From NCBI RefSeq assembly GCF_949628215.1, contig NC_134278.1, forward strand, positions 34,552,115 through 34,616,114: DNA of 64,000 bases. The letters are read 5' to 3'. A program made the position numbers and the translations under genes. This DNA is from Phalacrocorax aristotelis. Its lineage: Eukaryota > Chordata > Aves > Suliformes > Phalacrocoracidae. The notes below the pieces were generated by a model. The model was given only the letters and a program-made list of their open reading frames with translations, did no database searches and had not been told where the DNA came from. Below, piece after piece: positions 24,487 through 37,000 of this stretch (position 1 is its first letter; every line of letters begins with the position of its first letter).

Positions 24487-24502
24487 ATTCTATGATTCTA
24501 TG
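24487..24502 (+). repeat. CR1 3'-terminal repeat (ATTCTATG)2
   Basis: Two tandem copies of the octamer ATTCTATG close the element, the hallmark 3' end recognised by the CR1 reverse transcriptase. Confidence 0.9.
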
Positions 24503-27289
24503 ACTTTAGCTTTGCATTTCACACATGCTGTACTATTCTTGGCCTTTCTGTACATACCACCAGAGGGAGACTGCAGCGCACTAGCACCTAGCCCATGAAG
24601 GATTTCTGGGGGAGTACAGGCCGAGGACTGATGTGCTGTGCAGGGTTATGAGTATGATCACTTCCACCCATAGGCTGAATCCCAAGTTCTCCCTAGACTC
24701 CTCTCATCATAACACAGGGAGGATGAAGGACTTCAGGGACTGGAGCAAGAGACAAAGCTTTTCCTAGGCTTCCCCCTTTTTTCTCTCTCTTTTTTTACCT
24801 CTCTCACTAAGTCAAGTTGTATCTTAAATCTACCTGCAGTGTCATTATGGGGTAATGCCAACAAACCTTGCAATAGCAAGGAATGTGGATTTCTCTGCCT
24901 GGCTGCCTCCTTCTTGGATCTTGCAGACCCTCACTGGTGAGTGAATCTTCCTCGCTCAGCGACGAACTCTACCAAAAGCAGCTTGATTCCGAGGCTGCAG
25001 CCCCAGAGTCAAAAGGTGACATCCATAAATACAGACTTAGGAGCATGTGAGGAGGGTTGACCTATGTCACAGCACATAAGAACATCCTTCCTGGAGGCTG
25101 ACTTTGTGTATAGCTGTATGTAAACCGGCGTGGTTTGCCTCTGGCCAGCCTACCAGGCAATGCTGGTTGTTGCCTGCACTCTGCTCTGCCAGGCTCTGTG
25201 TCATAATTGTGATGCAGTCTTGATGTGAAGTATTTTAAGTATTTTCTGACTTTATGTATTTTTATTCCTAGAAAGGACTGTTGTTTGTATTCAACCACTT
25301 TTGCTCCGGTTACTTTCAGTGCCAGATGCAGCTGTGCTCTGTGCTAGGATGGGGAGGTGGTGGACAGCACTGCTCAGCACCCTGCTTCCCTTGTCATCTG
25401 GCTCCACAGCATGAGAGAGAACAGCAAAGGTGTGCACTTCCTTTGCTAAATCCTACACTGACATTTCACATAATCAAGCTAAAAAGACACGCTGTAGCAT
25501 GTCTCATGTAGAGCAGCAGATAGTTCTCTTTCCTCTGAAGTCTGGTTGGGAAAAACCTCAGATGGTGCCTGGGTCTTTAGAGAAACTCCAGCCTTGTTCC
25601 CTCCAGTGCCATGGCTCCTTAGGCCAAGTTCTCATACTCATTCAGTGGTGCAGATGGGATACAGCTGTGATGATGTAGGAACACATTTTAAATTGTTTAA
25701 CACTACCTATACTAATAGGAATGCTAGACCCTAAATGTTGAGGGTTGCTTAGAAGGTGAAGAAGGTGGCCTGGGACAATATATCAGTGATGCTAATGTAA
25801 GTCACAGCGTTTCCTCGTGGAGCAAGATAATGTCTCTTCTGTCAGGTTATGAAGTTTTATAGGATATAATAAGAGAGTTGTCTGTTTCTGGGTTCCCACA
25901 TCTTTTTTTTTCAGTCTTTTAAAATTAATATTACAATATAACCTTATTTATTTATGCCCTTTTAAATAATCTGACTTTTGAAGTCTTCTTTCAAGATAAA
26001 CAGAAGAAAGGAGCAGAGGAATACAGCTCATACTCACAATAGAAGAATCATCTGGTTATTCTTAAATAACTGGAAGTAACGTAAGCAGAGTTCAATGAGT
26101 GAAGATTGAAATACCTACTTTTAAATTTGTCTAACTCTCCTTATACACAGCACAGTATACAGCATTTTTATGTTGTAAATGCTTAACAAGGATATTTATG
26201 TTTTAGACCGATAACTTACAAAATGGAAGTATATAAAGTTAAGGTATCAGATCATTTGGACAGGAAAAGATATGCACTTGCACCCAAGCAAAAAATTTCT
26301 CAGGTTTCCCACAAGAGAGCAAGCTACAGTCAATCAAAAGGGAAAAGAATTAGGATGCCTCGAGCTGTGCAGTCCTTCTACTGTAAAGCTGTATACAAAA
26401 TCTTTACTAAATCATGCATAAGATCATGCTGACCAAATCAGAAATGGCTTATGTGACTCTGGCAGTAAAATATGTTTTCATCTGTCTGGAAATATTCTGT
26501 CTGCTGCAAATGCCTCAAGGCTCCCTGTCGCCGCAGATATTCTTCCCTGGGCGTTTATGTTGGGAGGGGAGTTCATCATGCCCACTTTTCTTATAATTTG
26601 TCAGCAGAAGCACTCCATGCAGTTCAATTTTTGGCATTGGCCATGACAGCAGAAAGTCATGGGACTTTCCTCAGTTATCAGCATTGCTTTTACATGAGAA
26701 AAAGGAAGCACACGTTGCATCCTCTACAAAGTATTCCTCTGGGTTATATGGCAATGGTCAACTAGATTCAGAAAAGTGACTTAGGCTTTGTATTGCTTAA
26801 ATTTTAGTGTTCTGGTAGGCAGTGGAAGTGTAGATTGGAAGTGCAGGCAATCTTAATGTCTAGACCCCCTTACTTAAAGGTATTCTTCCTAAAGAAAATG
26901 GGAGTAGCAATGATGCTGGACATTTCCTACTAAACAGCTGGACTCTGTTCATGACACTCATCTGTATGTGGAAACATGGACTCATGTTTCTTCTCCGTCA
27001 GTGGCATTTAGTTTTACCTCTGCAGTGAATGCTGAACCTCAGGCAAGGCAATAACTGAAGCTTTGTGAAATCTTCTTTCTTTTTAACTATAATTGCTTCT
27101 TTGTGTACAGAAGCCATGAATGTCCTCAGGGAAAAAAAAAAGTAGATTCCTCATCAGCGCTGCTGCCCCTCAGCCCTGTGGATGAGTTCTGTATTTGCTA
27201 GGTTAACGGCTTTAAATACTTTGCTGTGGATACATGGACTACTAAGGGATGTTGGAGAGCTTGCTAAGAAATGCAGTTCTCTTTTCAGT
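24503..27289. other. Intergenic, no gene seen
   Basis: The first part (to about 25060) is more GC-rich, with a pyrimidine tract at 24770-24805, and might include decayed LTR material, but I cannot name a family or find matching ends. The remainder is AT-rich unique-looking DNA. Confidence 0.6.
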
Positions 27290-27690
27290 GGGTTTATAAA
27301 AACATATGAATAGCTATAATGCGTCAGACCAATGGTCCGTTTCCCTCAGTTCCCTGTCTCCCACAGCAGTCAATAGCGAATGCTGAGGCAAGGACTTGTA
27401 CAGACCAACCATCAGGTGATACATCCTCTGAATAGTCAACATGTTTGAATACACTGAATGGTGAGTCAGGCCCTTCCTGAGCTGGATGTGGTACCTCTGT
27501 ACTTAGTAGTCCCTGACAGATATGTCTGTCGGGAATTTATACCATCTGTTTTTGAACCCATGGAAAATTCAGTGTCCATGTTCCCTGTGGCAAGCAGTTC
27601 CACAGCTGAATTACATCCTACACACACTGGTATGCCTTTATGGTCTTAGACTAAGCATGCTCTGAGAAGAAATACTTATTTTCTGAATCT
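27290..27690 (-). repeat. Ancient CR1-family LINE fragment, antisense
   Basis: On the plus strand the order of phrases is CAGACCAATGGTCC, CCTGTCTCCCACAGCAGTC, GGAATTTATACCATCTG, TTTTTGAACCCATGG, GGCAAGCAGTTCCACAG and AGAAGAAATACTTATTTTC. This sequence of landmarks is that of an old CR1 type, antisense, abundant in turtles and crocodilians, so the insertion probably predates birds. Decayed, with small gaps. Confidence 0.7.
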
Positions 27691-28385
27691 CTGGTGAAGA
27701 CTTACCTCGCCCTGTGCACGTGCCTAGCCATAGAAACATTGGCTTTTAAGGCATTTTACTAGTGGAGAGTCAGGTGCTGAAATATTAGGGATTTACAGGT
27801 TTGGGGGTATATTTTATGAATTTCAGTGGTGTGCATAAATGCTGGATTTAGGCTTTCAGCTGTGTGGCTCAGTCTTATGAAACCATGTCTTTGTACCTGC
27901 CTGGTGGCAGGCCAGAATGATTCTTTCAAGAGTTTCCACCCCATGATGTGGTTCATTATAATACTGCAATGTTGAGGCTGTTCAGATCTGTTGCAAAACA
28001 AAATTAGTCTGAGTTATCCTGTCATGAAAGATGGTATGATGAGGATAAAAGATGCTGGTATCTCAAAGGTAATCTCAACAGAGTTTTGCCCTGGTCCTTC
28101 TGGGAAAGCCTGCTGGGAACTTGATTGGAAGCTGCATTTGCCAAAGCCTGGAACTGCCCAAGAACATGCTGCAGCTGTCACTTAGGTGTTTTGTAACTTT
28201 CATTGGATGTGAAGTGTGTAGTGAAAGTAAATGATAAAACTTTTAAAAAAATATTTCCAGTGGCAAAGAAGCTTTACTTAATCTTAGAAGTGTTGATATG
28301 TGCAAATTTGCATTATGGGTGAGAGATCTGAAAAATATGTTTCTCTTGTCAATAACTAAGAAAATTATTTTTGCACAGATCTCAG

Positions 28386-28960
28386 TGTCCTGGTTTCAGC
28401 TGGGGTAGAGTTAAATGTCTTCGTAGTAGCTAGTATGAGACTATGTTTTGGATTTTTGCTGGAAACAGTAGTGATAATGCGGAGATGTTTTAGTTGTTGC
28501 TAAGTAGCACTTACACTGGTCAAGGACTTTTTCAGCTCCCCATGCTCTGCAGGATGCACAAGAAACTGGGAGGGGGCACAGCTGGGACAGCTGACCCCAA
28601 CTGATCAACGGGATATTCCATACCATGTGACGTCATGCTCAGTATATAAAAGCTGGGGAAGAAGAAGGAAGGGGGGACGTTTGGAGTGATGGCGTTTGTC
28701 TTCCCAAGTAACCGTTACACGTGATGGAGCCCTGCTTTCCTGGAGATGGCTGAACCCCTACCTGCCCATGGGAAGCAGTGAATGAATTCCTTGTTTTGCT
28801 TTGATTCCGTGCAGTTTCTACTTTACCTATTAAACTGTCTTTATCACAATCCATGAGTTTTCTCACTTTTACTCTTGCGATTCTCTCCCCCGTCCCACCA
28901 GGAGGGAGTGAGCGAGTGGCTGCCTGGTGCTTGGTTGCTGACTGGGGCTAAACCACAACA
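28386..28960 (+). mobile_element. Solo LTR of a neoavian endogenous retrovirus (575 bp)
   Basis: The block starts TGTCCTGGTTTCAGC and ends AAACCACAACA, the ends of an LTR family that I recall as widespread in neoavian birds. It is flanked by CTCAG (28381-28385) and CCCAG (28961-28965), a 5-bp target duplication with one mismatch. Inside are a perfect CRE, TGACGTCA (28628-28635), a TATA box TATATAAAAG (28643-28652) and an ATTAAA polyadenylation signal (28829-28834), all on the plus strand. No viral coding sequence remains. The 5-bp duplication suggests a class III (ERVL-like) origin, which is an inference. Confidence 0.85.
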
Positions 28961-28965
28961 CCCAG

Positions 28966-30854
28966 AAAGCTGGATGGAACCTGTCATTCAGGACAGGATG
29001 ATGTGCTTTTTTATGCTCAAGGAACACAATATGTCAGTTACGGTAAACCTGTGAATTAGGTACTCGATAACTAGTAGTCTCTTGCATAACAGTGAATCTA
29101 GGAGACTTGAAAATGCGCGTGATAGTGTGAGATCCCTTGGACTGGTTGGGGAAATGACTTTACTAGTTTTTACCAGCAGGTGTCTAAGGAAGACGTAAGT
29201 CTGAAATTCTCAGATGTTTGGTATTTAGGTGTACCTAGCAAAAAGAAACAAAGCTTCTTGCAATAATAAAGACACTTCTCCTTTAGTGTTGATTGGAAAA
29301 ATGTTGAATTTTGAAAGAGTAAATGTGGTGTCTTTTTACCAAAGCAATTTGTTACAATATTGCAAAAAGTTATGCCTCTAATTTGTCACTCCGTACTCCA
29401 AATTTAAGCCTAAATTTATGGTAATTATAATACTTCCATAACAGAATCAATGTGCTTTTTCTTTTGCAATATTGGCAACTATCCCAAGCTACTTTACATA
29501 AAACTACAATAGGACTATTACAAAACAAATGAGAAATAAACAGGGAAAGGAAGAGAAAGAGAGAGAGGGAGGAGGGAGGGAGAGATGGAAAGCAAGATGG
29601 GTCCCATTCAGTTAACTTCTAAAAAGCTGAACCTAGTTGTACAGCAGTGCTCATACTGTCTCAGATGAGCCATTTGCAGCTGAGGAGCCTTTATGTAGCT
29701 TTTTCATGTGCTGCATGGTGACTGGTGGGAGGGTGCAGGAGCTGCTGTGTAATCCAAGCCTCTGGCTGTGGAAGCCAGCCGTCCCTCAGAGGTGCCAACA
29801 TCATGGGGGTCTCTGGCACCCTGCTGCAAGCCCAGCCTCACCCTGCTGTGGAGTGGGGGAGCCTCTGCAAAGCCCTTGACTTTTCCCTCCTACAAACTGG
29901 CTCCATGTCCTTGCCTGCTGCAGGACATCTTTCTGGGACCTCTCTCCAGGTTATCTTGCAGTTGTTAATCCCATGAAGATTTTGGTGGATGATTTACAGC
30001 TGCCACTCTCTCCACCTCAGGATTTGGAAAGTAATATAAATGTTTAAATTCAGACTTAAAAATTCTCAGCTAAGTAGGCCAATACACCCCTTATGAACTC
30101 TCAGTTTCTTCATCTGGTCTGTTTTTTTATCTTACCCTATACATCAGATAGCTGCAGGCAAACTGTTCTTTCTAGCTAGCATGGAACAGTTTTCTTCAGT
30201 CTTTCATAACTTTTATATATTCTTTAAATACCCTACAAGTATTTTTCCTTCTATTTGCTGGGGAGCATCAAGCCTCAAGGGCTGGAATTTTTAAAGATAG
30301 ACGTATACCTATACTTCCTTTGCAACCCACACTGGGGAGTAAACCCTGGCTTGACTCAGTTGGTACCAACAAATCCACATTGCTCAGGATCACTCTTGGG
30401 ACAGCCTAGCCATGTACACATTGAGTATCAGTTGGATCGAATCCTGGCCTGATGCCTATCACATAATCCTTTGTACCTGCTCACTCAGAGCTCTTTCCAG
30501 TGTGCAAGACATACCATACTGCCATACCTTGCTGAGAGAGCTGAAACAGCAGTATCACAGACTCTTTGCTTCCTTACCACCAATTCTCATTTTGATTGTG
30601 TTATGCAATGTATAAAAGCTATTTGCCCTGTTGTCAAAATTTCTGTTTACTAGAGAAGGGGAAACAAGACAATAGTAATTACTGCAGTCATTCAAATAGC
30701 AACCTGGTTGTGGTTTACATTATTTGAATTAAGATGAAAATGTACAAGCATTGCAGCTAAGCATAAGTAAAGTGCAGTTGGAAAATTTTAACAACTCTGT
30801 TTCAGACATAGAAAGGAACGTAGTTGCAAACTCCGGAGCTCTGTATCATCTAAC
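28966..30854. other. Intergenic, no gene seen
   Basis: Contains a purine-only-like tract of AG/GGA repeats at about 29542-29600. A few open frames of 60-80 codons overlap each other at 29637-29976 in a GC-richer patch without family resemblance. Confidence 0.7.
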
Positions 30855-31023
30855 CATCAGGTTTTGCCATCTCAGTCCTTGGAGGTTTTCAAGATCTTTC
30901 TGGATAAAGCCTCGAGTAGCCTATTTGACCTCATTGCTCACCCTGCTTTGAACAGAAAGCTGGGTTAGATCACCTTCTGCATCCTCTGCCCTGAATTTTC
31001 CTGTGGTCCTGTGATCCTGTGAC
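30855..31023 (+). repeat. CR1 3'-end fragment
   Basis: Matches the CR1 3' UTR order: CCTTGGAGGTTTTCAAGATC, TGGATAAAGCC, a TTTGACCTCATTGCTCACC-like stretch, CCCTGCTTTGAACAG and GGGTTAGATCACCTTCTGC, ending in degenerate tail units CCTGTGATCCTGTGA. A 5'-truncated old copy. Confidence 0.75.
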
Positions 31024-34000
31024 CCCTCTCAGGAGTAAAAAACATCAGGTGTGATACGTGTTTTAAATATAGTTTATTTTTTTTTTTTTTTAATATCTGA
31101 AGTAAATTACTGCTAAGGAGCAAAATGAGAGGAAAAAAAGACACTCCCAGAACTGCTGTTAGTGGTCAGAAAAATCACAGGGTGAATCTTTAGCCTGAAA
31201 CATGGCTAGGAGGCCTTAGAAAGTAGTCCAATATAGGACACATTTCAGATATATGACAGTAATTTCCAAACATTCAGTTGCTACATTAAGGTTTGGAAAG
31301 ATGTAGCTCTTGGGTCCACACCCTCTTCATTTAAATAAACATGACTGCTGCTGTGGGTGGTTGGCGATGGAACACACAGTTGCTTTTTGAACAGTTTGAA
31401 TGCATATCCTATTACTCAAGGGCTAAGTTTATTTAGACTTTGGCTTATTTGGTGACTTGAAACATGAAACCTTTACTCAGGTCCTTCTTAATCACTGAGA
31501 TTGGACTCCTCATGCTCCCTCCTTTCCTGTAGGCAGTATGTGGTTAAAAGTTAGTCCTCAGGGAGAGAAAACTGGTATTTACCTGTGTCTAAACTAAACA
31601 CAAAGCCTTGTGCAAGTTTTATAAATAGTTTGAATGTGTTTTTAAAAATAATTCTTAATCCCTTCTGTCTATAGAAGCCATTTTAGCTGCTACAGAAGCT
31701 GATTCTGTAAGAGACAACTTCTGTAACATGAGGTTGACTCTCATGGGATTGTCAGATGGATGTCATCTAAAATAGAATGGAGGTTCTGAGAGGTTTTACC
31801 TACATAATTAATGTCTACCTACCTCTTTACTCTAAATAATTATTGCTTCTTGATACCACGGTGGAGTTGGTTGGAAAGTGAAGGATTTTTTTTCTCCTTT
31901 TTTTTTTTAGATAAAAAAAACAAACAAACTAAATTTAAACATGATCACAATTTTAGCTTTTGACCAATTTCCAAGCAGAAAGTTTGGTTTTCATTTTTAG
32001 AAAGAAAAAAAGCTGTCCTGCAAGAGATCGCATACTACAAAACCTTTTCATTTTAACAACTACTTCTAATTCTGTCTTCTTTTTTCTGATGTTGACCTTT
32101 TGTTGACACACCAAGATGGAGGAAACCAGGACTGAGATAGTACAGTCTCCACCATTGTTAGGTGTTTTTCTTTCCCTCTTGTCAATTCTATTTCATTTCC
32201 TCAGGAGTAGATCTCTGCTCTGTCCTTTCTAGGATGCATTAATCTCTGTATGATTTTGGTCCCTCAGCTCAAAAGCAACCTCATGGATTTTCAACATGCT
32301 GTCTGGAGATCCCCCAGCCTGATCTTCTGTATGTCATGGAGTACAGAATTTCAGCAAGCTGCCCCTCTATTTAGCCTAATTGTTTAGGCTTTTGAGAAGG
32401 CATTTGTGTTTGATGGGAAGACATAGAAAGAAGCAGCAGCCCTGCTTTCCTTGGTAGTGTGCTCCAGAAGATAACATCAGTTGATAGTATGCACCTCATT
32501 TCTAATTTGCATTTGATTGACTTTAATGCCTGACCAGTAGTTCTTTTTACACTTTTCTCCCATAGATCAGCACCTGTTATTTTCTTCCTATGAAAGTGTC
32601 ATGGAGGACCCTCTCAGTCTTCTCTCTCTGATGAGTTAAAATATGCATCTTTTTAGTCTTTTGGTTTAGGGCATTGTCTCCATACCTTGACTTACGTTTG
32701 TGTAAAATGTGGGAAATTAGGTTTGTCAACATACGAATTGCTCTCAGGTCAGCCTGCTTTTGAAAGGAAGCTGCCTCTGCCTAAAGGGATACACTGGTCT
32801 ATAAAATAGACTGCTGTACTAACATCCCCTTTTTTATGGGTAGATGAATATTGTAGATAGCTATTACAGAAACATAGATTCATTAAGAAATCTGCCAGTT
32901 TTCATGTACTTAATTAAAAGTGAACTTGCAATGTATGAATGTGTGTATTCCAGAATGCTGTGATATACTACTCTATGACATTATGTAAATACTGGTTTTA
33001 GAAATTCCTTTTTTAAAAGCTGTAATTTAAATGTACAGTTTAATTATAGGCTATAGTTTAAGATAATTGAATCCTCAGGGAAACTTCACCTTTACAGTGA
33101 AATAGTGTTAATGCACACTAAATTGTTTAATAAAAATAAGGTTTTTCTTGGCCATTTCAGCAGTATTTGCAATGAGGAGGGGTTGCACTGACCTGTTGAA
33201 AACCCTCAGAGAGCAAAGGGAATAAGGACGGCTAAGAAAAAATGATTAATGAAGTTTGGTAAATGGAATTTCATCACATACAATTGCAAAAAATACTGCC
33301 CTAGGAAAATGTTGAGGTTTTGATTTTTGAGGACAACCTCAAATTATTACAAAATCATGTTTTAAAGTCTTTCTCTCACTTTCATAAAAACAGTATGTTT
33401 GTACATGTTTTAACATGCCCCTACTGTATAGTTGAACATTTTATAATCAGAGAAAAATGCTGAAACAAAATAAAATTACGGCATAACCTCTACTTCACAA
33501 TAAAAAATGCATTACATGACCCTGCTTCCTAAATGTTCTGCTCATATATATCAGATAAGATACAGGATATCAATCAAAGTTAAGGGGCTAAATGCAGCAA
33601 ATAATGCAAGAAAACTCAATTCTTCATATCAAAGTTACAGAGATTTGAGAAAGGTGGAGGATACAATTTTGAGCCCTGACCTCACTGAAGGCAGTTATTT
33701 CAGTGTCATTGATTTCTGTAAAGCCAAAAGTCTACTTTGAGGATGCCTGCAGAGGAAATCTGAAAATTCAGCTACACACAAAAACCTGTTATGGATACCA
33801 CATTTACTTGCACCTTGGAGGACCTTCAGCACATCAGCAACAAGTACATAGGGTCATTTCACAGTAATTCATTATGGTTCTGTGAGATCCATCAACTCCC
33901 AAGAGCAATTGTTCTGGGAAAAACAGGGGGCAAGGTCCTCATTATAGTCCTGCACTGCTCCGTCAGTTCAAAAGGGATGTAAGGCCAGAGAACTTGGTAA

Positions 34001-37000
34001 CTGAGGATTATCTTTGCTATAGGGGAACTCCTAGGTGTATCATTTGTAGATTTGCTCCTCAGACTCACATTTCCCAGAGTATCATTTTGTCATTCCTTCA
34101 TTAATTCTCTTCCTTTCTGAGTTTCATTTCTAAAAGTGAATCCCTCAGAGCCTCATGAAGTCTTAACCATGATGTCCTTCTACATTTGATGTGTTTCCTA
34201 AAAGACAGAGCTTTACTTTGTTGGGGTATTTCAAAGTACACATATAATATTGCATATGATGCAGTAATACAAGATTTACAGATTTGATCACATTAATTTT
34301 TTATGGATATGGTTAAAATGTGTACAGGTATTAAAATAATAAAAATTAAAATATTATGAAAATATAAGCATATAATTCCAAGATAATGAGCTCTTTCTAT
34401 GCTATATTAACAATGAAGAAGCTTTTCTCCTGTTTGGACATTGTTTGCTTGTCTTATGCCAGCCTTTGAAGAAATAGAAACAAAATCTGATATCTTGAAA
34501 CAGGCCCTGATACAATGCTTGTCAAAATTAATGTCTATCTTTAGGTTTGATTCACTGAATACTCAATGAGAACACTTAAGCTATAGTCATCCTACATGTA
34601 CTTCTAGGATGGGATTTATTTGATTCGTTTAAAAGGCCACTTTTGAATGTCTGCTCATTCAAACATTGGTATCTTAATAAGCCGTATAAATCTGGTCCAA
34701 AAAGTGCCTACTCTGCTCCACTGTCTATCCAGCAAATGTAAATAACTAGTTGTAGACAATTGCACAGTCCCCATTTGACCAGGTGAATCCTACCCACTAC
34801 GCCTGGAGTAACAGTTCAAGCGGAACTGAATTTGCAAATAATGTTTATCAAGAGAGATGTCTTCAGGGAGTAGGTAAAAAGATTTTAATTGCAGTCCTCA
34901 CCAGATTTTCATAAAACTCTACCCTGATAGCTCAGGGCAAGTTTCAGTGCGTGACACACCCTTCATCAGCGTAGTGTAAAATGTTTTGACACATTCCATC
35001 ATCAGAACCAGCATCAGGAGTGTTATCGCTGCGCGCTTCTGGGAGAGCTTTATACCCTATGCTCCTGTCAGTACTTTCCAGCAAACACAAATTCTTCAGG
35101 CTTACATCCAAGCAAGGAATGTGCCCTTCTACTACCACAGAATGATGTTCCACCCACCTATTTTTAGTGTTCACTATAATTCTTGTCCACTCACAATGAG
35201 TGATAAAACAGACTTTTTCTTCCTTCCTAGTTCCATGAACTGCTGAATCACAGTTTCTGCTAGGACCTCCTCCAAAGCCTATTGAGATTAATTAAAAGAT
35301 TTATCCAGCCCCTAAATATGCTTTGTTGCAGGCCTTGAGTTCAGTGATGCATAAGGCAACCAGCTAAGCCTTTGAAAAGACAGAATATTGTGCAGGAAGA
35401 GACCATAGCGATCTTCTTGTTCAAATTTCCACACTACATAGCTCTTCAGATTTCCCTGAATTTGCCTCATTTCATGGCAACACACTTTGTTTGCACCACA
35501 GTGCCAACAAATTCAGCACACCTGCTGAATCCAGCTGAATGTCTGACTGGCTGAGTCCAGCATCTAATGCTAAAAGCAGGTCAGGGCATTGACCATTCAA
35601 GTCCTTGCTGTAATAATTTTTGTTAAGCTTTTCCCCAGTATTTTCAGGACTGTAGTGCTGAGGTTTTTACATTAACCAAACAGTACTATTTTCTACATGT
35701 GATATTAGAGAAAAGCAGACCTTGCTGTGCCTGTGTTTATTTCCAGCCCGTCTTCATACAACTAGTAGTGCTTGCTAGGTGCTGCGATCCTTCTTACTTA
35801 CGAAGGCAGAAGTTGCTTTCTGGACTCACTAAGGAACCATTCTGGTTCTCTGTATTTACTTAAAGACATTTTTACTTAGAGTATACCTAAGCTGCAACTC
35901 AAAGGTGGGATTTCATCTGATACTGATACATATATTTGGGCTAGACTTAAACTAAGTGGGATAGGAACAGACAACAGTATGGTTGTTAGCTGCCTGAGAC
36001 CAGAGCTAGTGCTATAGATGATTTTTGCAGCCTTTACAGGCTCTGTTTGCAAAAGACCATGAAGGATTAGCAAAAGTAAGTTCCTGAGGAGCAGTGAAGG
36101 TGGTAAAAGTGGAATTTTCATTATGGTGACATATCATAGATGGGTGTAAAACTTGAGTCTGGTAATGGTTGCTTAACTCCAAAACGTGAAAATTGAACAG
36201 AGATGGATTTTTCAGCTAGCTTCCCTGGTTGGCATGCCGAACACAGCGACAACCCGTTTTACCTCCCAAATTGTGTCTCCTGAGTATCCACTTCACTGGC
36301 TTGGGGCAGTTGAAGATGATTAAATCCTTTCATACTAGGCTATACTCCTTCAAAATTATTCCTAATATGCAGAAGTCAGATCCAAAACAAATTTCCCTCA
36401 CATGGTGATCTCAGTAGGTTGCTGTGCAGTTTCCTGCTTCCAGTTCTGTGCATAAATTAGTCTCTCAGGTGTTTGTCAGAGCCAGGCGTTTAAAAACCTA
36501 CTTAGGCCTGAGACACTGCCAAATCCAAATTGTTGTTTCTATGGTCTTGGAAACCATGTGTATCCTGGTAAGGTCTTTTGTTTAGTTAAACACAGATCTC
36601 CTAGCAGTTTAACAAGCCTGTTCTAGGTTGACAGGTATTTTTTAGCTGAGGATGTTCTGTGCCCTATAACAGAAGCCGGTGGGTATGCAAAAACTTTTTA
36701 AATCTAGGCACCCCTAAGTTGAAATTTGACCAATTTACCACAAAGTGAAGTGCTGCTTGTTTTTGTTTGAGTTACCAGCCTAACCTAGATCAAGCTAAAC
36801 AGTGACATGTAACTGCATAACGAAACCCTAGTGTAGACAACCGTAAACTGAAATGAGCAGATTAACAGAGCGGAGGGGAATGTAACAGTCCTGTAATTGG
36901 TAATGTTGCGTGATAAATTATGCTTACCTGACACACAAGTCAAGTCCAACAGAACAAATAGATTAACACTTAGTGAGAATGAATAGGGTATCAGCTTAAC

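Larger units (their letters stand above)
20182..24502 (+). mobile_element. CR1 LINE, nearly full length, dead, with a nested LTR and an internal deletion
   Basis: CR1 is the dominant avian non-LTR retrotransposon. This plus-strand copy keeps ORF1 pieces (20182-20950 and 21568-21889), the ORF2 endonuclease (about 22100-22790), broken reverse-transcriptase segments (about 22800-24105), a 3' UTR and the terminal ATTCTATG repeat at 24487-24502. It cannot move: ORF1 is interrupted by a solo LTR, part of ORF2 between the endonuclease and RT is missing, and RT has several stops and frame changes. The 5' boundary is approximate. No target duplication was sought because CR1 usually leaves none. Confidence 0.92.

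Noticed and set aside
33791..33982. 63-codon open frame beginning MDTTFTCTLEDLQHIS
   Set aside because: Looks protein-like at first sight, but has no recognised family, no flanking splice sites consistent with CD109 or SLC17A5 and no neighbouring coding exons.
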